DNA from: DAOTZU01 sp034433995 | GTDB lineage: Bacteria > Chloroflexota > Anaerolineae > UBA1429 | Reading direction: 5' to 3' | Assembly: GCA_034433995.1 (NCBI GenBank) | Contig: DAOTZU010000028.1 | Location: forward strand, 1 to 21,290 | DNA: 21,290 nt | In this document: positions 1-7,034 of the stretch, piece after piece | Position numbering within the stretch: the stretch's first letter is position 1 | How the letters are laid out: every line of letters starts with the position of its first letter | The notes under the pieces: generated by a model | What the model was told of the DNA's origin: nothing | What the model saw: only the letters and a program-made list of their open reading frames with translations | Databases searched by the model: none | Position numbers and translations under genes: made by a program

Positions 1-1
1 C

Positions 2-706
2 TTCCCTATCCGTGGCGTCTCGGAGCCCAGCCTGCGCCTGGCCTGCCGCAACACCTTGGCCCTGGATGACCTGGTGGCGCGCTACGACCTGCAGGCCGTG
101 GCCATCCAAGACCTGGACGAGGAGCTGCACCGCCTGGTGGGCACCAGGCCCTGCCTTTGCCCGCCCCTCAGCGCCGAACGCGGCGTCGCCTATGCCATGG
201 AGGGGGATCTGCACACCGCCTTGGGCGTTTTGGCGGCCATGCGGGCCTCGGGCTCGCCCTGCATGTACACGGAAGTGTTCACCTTCGACCCTCAGGAGAA
301 CCTGCTCCTCATGGGCCACGCCGGCGTCCATGATCCGCGCTTGGCCGCGGGAGGCAGCGTCACCTTGGTGCTCGACCTGGAATATTGCCACTCTGACCCG
401 GTGGAGGGGGCGTGGCTCGAGTTCGTCATGGCCGAGGGGCCGGTGACCTGCGTGAGCCTTTACGACGCCGGCCAGGCTTACCGCCTCACCGTCTTTGAGG
501 GTACATCCTTGGGCGAGCCCCTAAGGTTGGAGGGCTATGCCCACGCCGTGATCCGTCCTCAGGTGGATGTGCGCCAGCTCATCCCCCGGCTGGTGCAGCG
601 CGGGATGACACAACATTTCGCCGTGGCGCCGGGACGCATCGCCGAGACCTTGGCCTATTGGTGCCGGTTGAGCGGCATCGAGTTTTCCTTGGAGGCAGCA
701 GCGTGA
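2..706 (+). CDS. L-fucose/L-arabinose isomerase-like protein, C-terminal part (5' end outside window)
   Basis: The reading frame is open from base 2, so this is the last 234 codons of a longer gene. The visible part resembles the C-terminal half of the L-fucose/L-arabinose isomerase fold: an E-G-D-L motif (about residues 68-71 of the fragment, the usual metal-ligand glutamate region), followed by a T-E-V-F strand and an H-A-G motif, and near the end a G-M-T-Q-H-F motif whose histidine is in the usual place for the third metal ligand. Family members interconvert aldoses and ketoses in the cytoplasm using a divalent metal. The exact sugar cannot be told, and some family members are uncharacterised isomerase-like proteins. 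The stop codon overlaps the GTG start of the next gene (GTGA), so the two are translationally coupled and probably act on the same substrate. Confidence 0.72.
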   Translation, partial: FPIRGVSEPSLRLACRNTLALDDLVARYDLQAVAIQDLDEELHRLVGTRPCLCPPLSAERGVAYAMEGDLHTALGVLAAMRASGSPCMYTEVFTFDPQENLLLMGHAGVHDPRLAAGGSVTLVLDLEYCHSDPVEGAWLEFVMAEGPVTCVSLYDAGQAYRLTVFEGTSLGEPLRLEGYAHAVIRPQVDVRQLIPRLVQRGMTQHFAVAPGRIAETLAYWCRLSGIEFSLEAAA

Positions 707-3084
707 TCGAGCATCTTGATCTCATCAATCTCTCCCACTATGATATCGGCTTTACCGATCATCCCACGGTATGCCGCGCCTTGCAAGTGCGCTATCTGGA
801 CCAGGCCATAGACTTGGTCTTGGCCTGGCGCGGCGGGCCGCCGGCCAGCCGTTTCCATTGGACCTGCGAGGCGAACAACGTGGTCTGGGAGTGGTGGCAA
901 CAGGCCCCGGCGGCGCGGCGCGACCTCTTCCTGGAGCTGGTGCAGGAGGGGCTCATCGAGGTCTGTGCCATGCCCTTTAACCAGAACCCCACCTTGGATG
1001 CCCAAGAGTGGCGCTGCCTGGCCCGTTGGCTGCCCGACGACCTCTGGCGCGCCCTGCGGCCGCGCACCATCATGCAAAGTGATGTCAACGGCTTCCCCCG
1101 GGCTGGGGCGATGGCTTTGATGGAGCGCGGCGCCGAGTTTTTGTGGATGGGCTTGAACCAGGATACAGGCGGGTCGCCCCTGCCCCAGCCGGGTCTCTTT
1201 TGGTGGGCCATGCCCGATGGCCGCAAGCTGCTGGTGTGGAACTCGCTCGCCTATCCCAGCGGCTACTACCTTTTTGAGCCACGGGAATGGCGACGCGGCC
1301 CCCTGCCCCTGGCCGCCGATGCCCGTTACCGTCCCCCCGCCGAGGGAGACTTTTTCTCCACCGCGCCGGAGGCGCTGGAGCGCGCCCGGCAACACTGCCA
1401 GGCCACTTTGCGCCGCTGGGAGGAACGGGGCTATTCCCATCGCCGCGCGGCCATCTCCATGACCAACATGTGGCGCGTGGATAACGATCCGCCCTGCCAG
1501 CTCCTGCCCGCGTTCGTGGCCGCCTGGAACGCGGCGGGGTTCACCCCCACCTTGGCGCTGACGACGCCCACCCCCGCCATCGCCGCCATCCGCGATGCCG
1601 CCCGCGAGATCCCCACACTGAGCGGCGAATGGACCGATTGGTGGGCCAACGGCACCGCCTCGACGCCCAGGGAGCTGGCCGCCTCGCGGCGGGCCAAGCG
1701 CCTGCTCTGGGCGCTGGATTCCTCCCTCTATCCCCCCTCGCCGGAGAGGAAGCAATTGCGGGAGCGCTGTCTGCGCGAACTGTGCTTTTTCGATGAGCAC
1801 ACCTGGGGGGCCTGGAACAGCGTCTCTCAGCCGGAAAGCTTGAACGCCCGGGGGCAATTTGCCGAAAAGGCCTCCCTGGCCTATCGTCCGCTGGCCCTGG
1901 CCGAGCTGGCCCTGGGCGAGGCCAACCGCGCCCTTGCCCCCCAGACGCCGGGGATCCACGTGGTCAACCCCTATTCCTCGCCCTTTACCGGGTGGGTCAC
2001 CCTCACCGATGATTGCCTGCGTGGGGAGTATGAGGGGGTGGAAGATGTGTTGACGGGCCAGCAGCAACCCTTCCATCGCCTGCCCGGCTTGAAGCCTTTT
2101 GCCGGCGCGCCCTCTGGGGCGGAGCAATTCAGCCCGCTGGACCGGGCCAGGGTCTTTCCTGATCGCATCGCCGGCCAAGTGTTGCGGATGTGGGTGCAAG
2201 ACCTGGAACCCGGCCAGGTGCGCTCCTACCGTTTGTTGCCACGGGTGACGGCCCCGCCAAGCCCGCCCCCGGCGCCCTGCGTGCAAAAGGACGCCACGGG
2301 ATGGCCCTCCCAGGTGCGTTGGCCGCAGACCACCTGTCGCCCGGAGGTGACGCTCTTTACCGCGCCCATCGGCGACCTGGTCTCCCTGGAGTTCGGCGGC
2401 TTTGCCCCCCGCTGGACCTACAAAGCCATCCTGTCCTTGCCCTCACTGGCCGAGCGACGGGCGGCACGGGAGCGCTGGACCAGCCAAACCTGGGCCCTGC
2501 CCCAGGGGGAAACCCTCTGGCGCGATACCGGCCCCACCCTGGAGGGCGAGCAATATCTCACCCATCCGCGGTTGCACTGGTTGCGGCGCAAGATCGAGAT
2601 TTTCAAAGATACCCCGCGGGTACAACTGACCCTCTCCTTGAGCCGCATCTCCCAACCCAGCGCCGCCGAGATCTTGTATCTGCGCTTCCCTCTGGCTTGC
2701 CCCGCCGGCGCTACAGTGCGGGTGCCTCATGGCGGCCTGGCCTATCAGCCGGGGCGCGAGCAGATCCCCCATACCTGCAAGGATTTTCATGTCCTTGACG
2801 ATCGGCTGGTCTATGCGTACAATGGCGGACGCACCATTTTGGATTGCCCGGATAACGCCTTGGTGGAGCTGGGCGGGCTCAACGATGCCCTGGCCCTGGA
2901 GGAGTTGACGGGCGATCTCGCTCTGGTCTATGTGGTGCTTTATAATAATATTTGGTACACCAACTTTGCCGGCGACGAGGCCGGCGCGATGGAGTTCCGC
3001 TTCGACCTCTACCACCGTGGCGACCTGGAGGCCGATTTTGCCTCCGAGGCTTACCCCGTGGTTCGGGTCCCCGCTGAGGGCTAA
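703..3084 (+). CDS. DUF5054/GH38-like glycoside hydrolase
   Basis: This 793-residue protein has an N-terminal domain resembling the GH38 alpha-mannosidase fold and the DUF5054 family. S-H-Y-D-I-G-F-T-D (residues 11-19) matches the metal-binding H-x-D of GH38. D127 in Q-S-D-V-N-G-F-P is at the place of the catalytic nucleophile. G-E-W-T-D-W-W and D-E-H-T-W-G-A segments follow, and these are typical of DUF5054 proteins. The C-terminal 350 residues are beta-rich, as in the mannosidase C-terminal domains. No signal peptide is visible, so it probably acts in the cytoplasm on imported oligosaccharide. GTG at 703 is preferred over an in-frame TTG at 658 because GGAGG (691-695) lies seven bases upstream and homology begins right after it. 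The true sugar specificity is unknown; alpha-mannosidase is only the nearest characterised relative. Confidence 0.75.
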   Translation: MIEHLDLINLSHYDIGFTDHPTVCRALQVRYLDQAIDLVLAWRGGPPASRFHWTCEANNVVWEWWQQAPAARRDLFLELVQEGLIEVCAMPFNQNPTLDAQEWRCLARWLPDDLWRALRPRTIMQSDVNGFPRAGAMALMERGAEFLWMGLNQDTGGSPLPQPGLFWWAMPDGRKLLVWNSLAYPSGYYLFEPREWRRGPLPLAADARYRPPAEGDFFSTAPEALERARQHCQATLRRWEERGYSHRRAAISMTNMWRVDNDPPCQLLPAFVAAWNAAGFTPTLALTTPTPAIAAIRDAAREIPTLSGEWTDWWANGTASTPRELAASRRAKRLLWALDSSLYPPSPERKQLRERCLRELCFFDEHTWGAWNSVSQPESLNARGQFAEKASLAYRPLALAELALGEANRALAPQTPGIHVVNPYSSPFTGWVTLTDDCLRGEYEGVEDVLTGQQQPFHRLPGLKPFAGAPSGAEQFSPLDRARVFPDRIAGQVLRMWVQDLEPGQVRSYRLLPRVTAPPSPPPAPCVQKDATGWPSQVRWPQTTCRPEVTLFTAPIGDLVSLEFGGFAPRWTYKAILSLPSLAERRAARERWTSQTWALPQGETLWRDTGPTLEGEQYLTHPRLHWLRRKIEIFKDTPRVQLTLSLSRISQPSAAEILYLRFPLACPAGATVRVPHGGLAYQPGREQIPHTCKDFHVLDDRLVYAYNGGRTILDCPDNALVELGGLNDALALEELTGDLALVYVVLYNNIWYTNFAGDEAGAMEFRFDLYHRGDLEADFASEAYPVVRVPAEG

Positions 3085-3116
3085 AAGCCAACAGCTATCC
3101 CCTGGAGGAGCCTGAC

Positions 3117-5174
3117 ATGCCGGAATATCATTATCGTTTCGCCGCCGAGCGTGCGACCACCTTTGTCCAAACCGAGAAGGCGGTCTGGTTGAGCCAATTG
3201 TTCGGCCTGCCCTGCGGCATGTGTGGCCGGGAGACGAGCCAGCCCCAGGCCCAAGGCCTGGTGTTGCTGGAGACCGATGGTGGCCGTTTTGAGGGCGAGC
3301 AACTCGTCTTGAAGGAGGGCGTTGGGCAAAAGGATGGTTTGCGCCTGGTCTGGGCCGCCGGTTCCGACCTGCGCATCGAGAGCGTGTGGTCCTTTTGCGC
3401 CCAAACGGGCGTGTGGAGCCGCAGCGACACCTTGCACAATGTGGGCCGGGGACCCGTGACCCTGTTGCGTTACCTCTACCGCTTTGCCTTTTCCCCCGGC
3501 CATTACGAGGTCTATAGCCAGGGTAGCCGCTGGTGCAACGAGAACCAGGGCTGTTGGCAACCGCTCCAGCATGGTACGCTGCTTTTGCGCTGCGAAGGGG
3601 GGCGCACGGCCCAGGGCGGCACGCCCTTCCTGGGCCTGCGCGAGGTGGGCGGGGAAGGGGGTGTGGCCTTTCACCTGCTCCCCTGCGGCAACTGGACCAT
3701 GCGGGTGCGCGCCCGCACGGCCGGGGGCGATGCCCTCTGCTTCGCCGTGGTGGAGGCGGGCCTGGCCGACGAAGACCTGCGCCTGAAGCTCGCGCCGGGA
3801 GAGAGCATGGAAATGCCCCGTCTCCTTTTCCACAGCCTGCCCCAGGGCCAGGAACATCTGGCCGCCCCGCGTTTGCACCGTTACGTGAACGCAAACCTGT
3901 TGACGGCGGTGAAACCCTATGCGCCCTTGATGTACAACACCTGGTTCGACGCCTTTGACGTCCTCGATGTCCCCCGCCTGCGGCGGCAGTTGGCGGCGGC
4001 GCGGGATATCGGCTGCGAGGTGTTCACCATCGACGCCGGCTGGTACGGCGCTGCCCCCGGCGGTTGGTCGGCGGCGGTGGGTGATTGGCGCGAGCGGCAA
4101 GATGGCGCCTTTTACGGGCGCATGGCCGCCTTCGCCGAGGAGGTGCGGGCGGCGGGCTTGGGTTTTGGCATCTGGATGGAGCCGGAACGCATCGGCCCGG
4201 CCGCGCCGATCTTGCGCGAGCATCCGGAATGGTGCTTGCCCGCCACCCATGGCCACTACCGCCCCGACCTGACCAACCCGGCGGCGTACGCCTATCTTTT
4301 GGGCGAGATGTCGCGCCTGATCTCCACCTACCGCCTGGCCTGGATGAAGGTGGATTTCAACCTGGATTTCGGCGTGGATGCCTCCGGCGCCGAGTTCTAC
4401 ACCTATTGTACCGCCTGGTATCGCCTGCTGGATGAGCTGCGCGCCAGGCATCCGGAGACCTTTATCGAGGCCTGCGCCAGCGGCGGGATGCGCTTTGACT
4501 TGAACACCCTCCGCCATTTCGATGGTCATTTCCTGAGCGATACCATCAACCCCATCGATTCGTTGCGCATCCACCAGGGCGCCCTGCTGCGCCTGCCGCC
4601 CGGCCGGGCCACCATCTGGAGCGCCTTTCGCGCGGTGGGGCGCGCCATCCCCGCCTATGGCAAGCCCATTGACGCCGCGCCCGTCACCCTGGTGACCCCC
4701 ATGGGCGCCATCTGGCAACCTTCCGTCACCGCCAGCGTGGATTTTGTGGTGCGCGCCTGTCTGCCCGGCATGTGGGGCCTCAGCGGCGACCTGAGCGAGC
4801 TGCCCGACGAGGCGTTGGAGCGGTTGCGCTTCCATGTGGCATTTTACAAAAAGTGGCGTGCCTTCATTAGCGGTGCCGTGGCTCACCTTCTCACCCCGCC
4901 GCGCCCCAAGGAGGATCGGGCCGGCTGGGCGGCGCTCCAATTGCAGCACCCCCAAGAGCCGCATCATCTGCTCTTTGCCTACCGGCTGGATGACCAGAGC
5001 GAGCGCAAACGTTTCTACCCTCGGGACCTCGTCCCAGAACAGGAATACGTGGTGGAGGATCTGGACCATCCCCAGGCGGCGGGTAAACGTTCGGGCGCTG
5101 CCCTCATGGCGGATGGAGTGGAGATCTCCTTGCCCGGCAAATACAGCGCCGCCATTGTGTGCCTGCTGGGTTAG
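3117..5174 (+). CDS. Alpha-galactosidase, glycoside hydrolase family 36
   Basis: The protein has 685 residues, near the usual 700-730 for GH36. An N-terminal beta-sandwich (about 1-260) is followed by the TIM barrel. Visible motifs are Y-N-T-W-F (273-277), F-T-I-D-A-G-W-Y (303-310), W-M-E-P-E (353-357), K-V-D-F-N (411-415, nucleophile D413, in place of the usual K-W-D), C-A-S-G-G-M-R-F-D (453-461) and F-L-S-D (472-475, acid/base D475). Family members release terminal alpha-galactose, and sometimes alpha-N-acetylgalactosamine, with retention of configuration. No export signal is seen, so it probably works inside the cell. GGAGGAG (3104-3110) lies six bases before the ATG. The gap to the upstream gene is only 32 bases, supporting one operon. 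The W-to-V change beside the nucleophile may shift specificity away from plain melibiose or raffinose. Confidence 0.88.
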   Translation: MPEYHYRFAAERATTFVQTEKAVWLSQLFGLPCGMCGRETSQPQAQGLVLLETDGGRFEGEQLVLKEGVGQKDGLRLVWAAGSDLRIESVWSFCAQTGVWSRSDTLHNVGRGPVTLLRYLYRFAFSPGHYEVYSQGSRWCNENQGCWQPLQHGTLLLRCEGGRTAQGGTPFLGLREVGGEGGVAFHLLPCGNWTMRVRARTAGGDALCFAVVEAGLADEDLRLKLAPGESMEMPRLLFHSLPQGQEHLAAPRLHRYVNANLLTAVKPYAPLMYNTWFDAFDVLDVPRLRRQLAAARDIGCEVFTIDAGWYGAAPGGWSAAVGDWRERQDGAFYGRMAAFAEEVRAAGLGFGIWMEPERIGPAAPILREHPEWCLPATHGHYRPDLTNPAAYAYLLGEMSRLISTYRLAWMKVDFNLDFGVDASGAEFYTYCTAWYRLLDELRARHPETFIEACASGGMRFDLNTLRHFDGHFLSDTINPIDSLRIHQGALLRLPPGRATIWSAFRAVGRAIPAYGKPIDAAPVTLVTPMGAIWQPSVTASVDFVVRACLPGMWGLSGDLSELPDEALERLRFHVAFYKKWRAFISGAVAHLLTPPRPKEDRAGWAALQLQHPQEPHHLLFAYRLDDQSERKRFYPRDLVPEQEYVVEDLDHPQAAGKRSGAALMADGVEISLPGKYSAAIVCLLG

Positions 5175-5180
5175 GAGCGC

Positions 5181-5201
5181 ATGGCGTTTGTGGCACGCCA
5201 T
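5181..5201. repeat. Small inverted repeat (7-base arms)
   Basis: ATGGCGT and ACGCCAT form a perfect seven-base stem around a seven-base loop, starting six bases after the alpha-galactosidase stop. There is no run of T after it, so it is not a classical terminator. It may stabilise the 3' end of the upstream message. Confidence 0.45.
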
Positions 5202-5218
5202 GGGATGCACGCCCACGA

Positions 5219-5272
5219 GGGGCTATGCTACGCGATGGTTGACGCCCAATAGGGGGCTATGCTACGGGATGG
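5219..5272. repeat. Direct repeat of 20 bases, two copies with one mismatch
   Basis: GGGGCTATGCTACGCGATGG (5219-5238) recurs at 5253-5272 with a single C-to-G change. The copies start 34 bases apart, in the longest gap (155 bases) of the first gene block. Each contains TATGCT, which occurs a third time at 5296-5301 just upstream of the next start. It may be a paired protein-binding site or a remnant of local duplication. No convincing -35 box is seen. Confidence 0.6.
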
Positions 5273-5329
5273 GCACGATGGCCTTGTGCGCGTGGTATGC
5301 TTGTCAAGCTAGAAAGGAGTAACGCATCA

Positions 5330-6265
5330 ATGAGTATACGCGAAGGGTTGCTCCTCGATGGGCTGCCGCTGGTGCGCTTGGAGAACCGGTGGCTTCAGGT
5401 GGATGTGGCCCCCGGCGTGGGCGGGCGGGTGGTCAGCCTCATTGACAAGGCAACACACCATCAATTCCTCTGGCGCAACGCCCGTCTGCGCCTGGAGCGG
5501 CTCCCCGCCGATAGCCCCTACGACCCCAACTTTTACGGCGGGATTGATGAGCTGCTTCCCAACGATATCCCGGAGACCATCAACGGCATCCCTTGCCCTG
5601 ATCACGGCGAGCTGTGGACGCTGGCCCTCGACCATCGGGTGGAGGGAGCCACCTTGGTGCTCTCGGGGACATTGCCGCGCTTCGGCCTGGCCTACGAACG
5701 CCGGATGACCTTGCGCCCCGATGGGCCCTACCTGGACCTGGATTACCGCCTGCATAACCCCACCGGCGCCCGACGCGAGTTTCTGTGGAAGCTCCACGCC
5801 GCCCTGGCCATCGCCCCAGGGGACGAGATCATCTGCCCGGCGCGCAAGGCGCGGGTGGTGGATCTGGAATGGTCCCGCTGGCACACCTTGGAGCCTTTCC
5901 CTTGGCCCACGGTGGAGGGGCAGCGCGCCGACCGCATCCCCGCGCCCGATGGCACGGTGGATTTCCTGTATCTTTATGAGCTTCAGGACGGGCGCATGGG
6001 CTGGGTCCGTCGCGCCCATGATCTGGCCTTCACCTACACCTTCGATACCCGCGTCTTTCCCTACGCCTGGTATTTTGCCTCCTATGGTGGGTTCGATGGC
6101 CACTATGTGGCCATCCTGGAGCCCTGCGCCAGCATGCCCCTCTCCGTCAACGAGGCGGCGGCGCTGGGACAATGCGCCGTCTTGGCGCCGGGGGAGACCC
6201 TGGAGACGCGGGTGACGATCTTTGCCGGCAAGGCGACGGAGGAAGCGTATGGACAACGCGCGTAA
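5330..6265 (+). CDS. Aldose 1-epimerase-like (galactose-mutarotase fold) protein
   Basis: The protein has 311 residues and a beta-sandwich pattern like the galactose mutarotase superfamily. An opening strand V-D-V-A-P-G-V-G-G-R-V-V-S-L (24-37) is followed by G-G-I-D-E-L-L-P (70-77), D-H-G-E-L-W (91-96) and W-K-L-H (153-156). The two histidines are in places where mutarotase relatives keep theirs. It may speed anomer interconversion of the sugar released by the neighbouring glycosidases, or it may bind carbohydrate. The start is set at ATG 5330, preceded by AAGGAG (5314-5319) with a ten-base spacer. An in-frame ATG at 5297 would contain that ribosome site inside the gene and has no good site of its own. 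Its last 17 bases overlap the next gene. Exact subfamily is uncertain. Confidence 0.7.
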   Translation: MSIREGLLLDGLPLVRLENRWLQVDVAPGVGGRVVSLIDKATHHQFLWRNARLRLERLPADSPYDPNFYGGIDELLPNDIPETINGIPCPDHGELWTLALDHRVEGATLVLSGTLPRFGLAYERRMTLRPDGPYLDLDYRLHNPTGARREFLWKLHAALAIAPGDEIICPARKARVVDLEWSRWHTLEPFPWPTVEGQRADRIPAPDGTVDFLYLYELQDGRMGWVRRAHDLAFTYTFDTRVFPYAWYFASYGGFDGHYVAILEPCASMPLSVNEAAALGQCAVLAPGETLETRVTIFAGKATEEAYGQRA

Positions 6266-7007
6266 GAAGGTTCTGGTCTCGGGGGCATCTTCGGGGATCG
6301 GCAAGGCCACGGCGCAACGCTTCGCCGCCGAGGGCTGGGATGTCTGCCTCACGGCGCGGCGCGAGCATCTGTTGCGCGCCATCGCTGCGGAGCTTCCGGC
6401 GGGGAACCACCTGGTCTGCCCAGGGGATTACAGCGATCCCCAGACGGCGGAGGCCATTCAAGAGGCCATCCGCCAACAGTGGGGCAAGGTGGACGTGTTG
6501 GTGAACTGCGCCGGGCTCTATGAGGTCGTCCCCGCCATCGACACGCCCATGGAAAAATGGCGCCGGCAACTGGATATCTTGATCAACGGAGCCGTGTATT
6601 TGACGCGGGCCACCGTGCCGCTGATGCCCCCCGGCGGCCGGGTGATCCACATCACCTCCATCCACGGCGAGCGCGCCGAGTTCGGCCTCAGCAGCTATGC
6701 CATGGCCAAGGCGGCCATCAACCAGTATTGTCGGGTGTTGGCCGTGGAGTTGGCTCCCAAGGGCATTCTGGTCAACGCCATCGCGCCGGGGTTCGTGGAT
6801 ACGCCCATGAGCATCGTTAACGGCGTCAACGAGCTGGAGAGCGAATGGTTCAAAAAGAACTATGTGGAAGGCCATCACCTGCCCTTGAAGCGGGCCGGGC
6901 GGCCGGAGGAGATCGCCGGCGTGGCCTGGTTCCTGGCGGGACCCGATGCCACCTACATCACCGGCCAGGTGATCACGGTGGATGGCGGGTTGACGGTAAC
7001 CTTTTAG
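6249..7007 (+). CDS. Short-chain dehydrogenase/reductase (SDR), classical type
   Basis: The protein has 252 residues, the standard classical-SDR length. The cofactor motif S-G-A-S-S-G-I-G lies at about residues 11-18, with N-C-A-G in the middle. The catalytic triad is visible as S in I-T-S-I-H, and Y and K in S-Y-A-M-A-K. The C-terminal P-G-F-V-D-T-P and the ending I-T-G-Q-V-I-T-V-D-G-G are typical. The enzyme should oxidise or reduce a hydroxyl group with NAD(P)(H). Arg and Arg-Glu residues after the second strand (T-A-R-R-E) suggest that NADP is possible. GGAGG (6238-6242) is six bases before ATG 6249, which overlaps the end of the upstream gene by 17 bases, so the pair is translationally coupled. 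Context suggests a sugar or sugar-acid dehydrogenase. Confidence 0.85.
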   Translation: MDNARKKVLVSGASSGIGKATAQRFAAEGWDVCLTARREHLLRAIAAELPAGNHLVCPGDYSDPQTAEAIQEAIRQQWGKVDVLVNCAGLYEVVPAIDTPMEKWRRQLDILINGAVYLTRATVPLMPPGGRVIHITSIHGERAEFGLSSYAMAKAAINQYCRVLAVELAPKGILVNAIAPGFVDTPMSIVNGVNELESEWFKKNYVEGHHLPLKRAGRPEEIAGVAWFLAGPDATYITGQVITVDGGLTVTF

Positions 7008-7034
7008 CGCGGAAATCATCGAGGAGGTCGGCCG

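Noticed and set aside
655..2286. Long minus-strand open frame opposite the DUF5054 gene
   Set aside because: It arises from high-GC third-position bias in the real plus-strand gene. Its protein is rich in Gly, Arg, Pro and His with no domain pattern and no ribosome site.
3081..5216. 711-codon minus-strand frame opposite the GH36 gene
   Set aside because: It mirrors the GH36 gene, which has all catalytic motifs and a strong ribosome site. The antisense product shows only low-complexity Gly/His/Gln-rich sequence.
5297..5329. Upstream ATG start for the mutarotase-like gene
   Set aside because: Using ATG 5297 would place the AAGGAG ribosome site inside the gene. The extra 11 residues show no family similarity.
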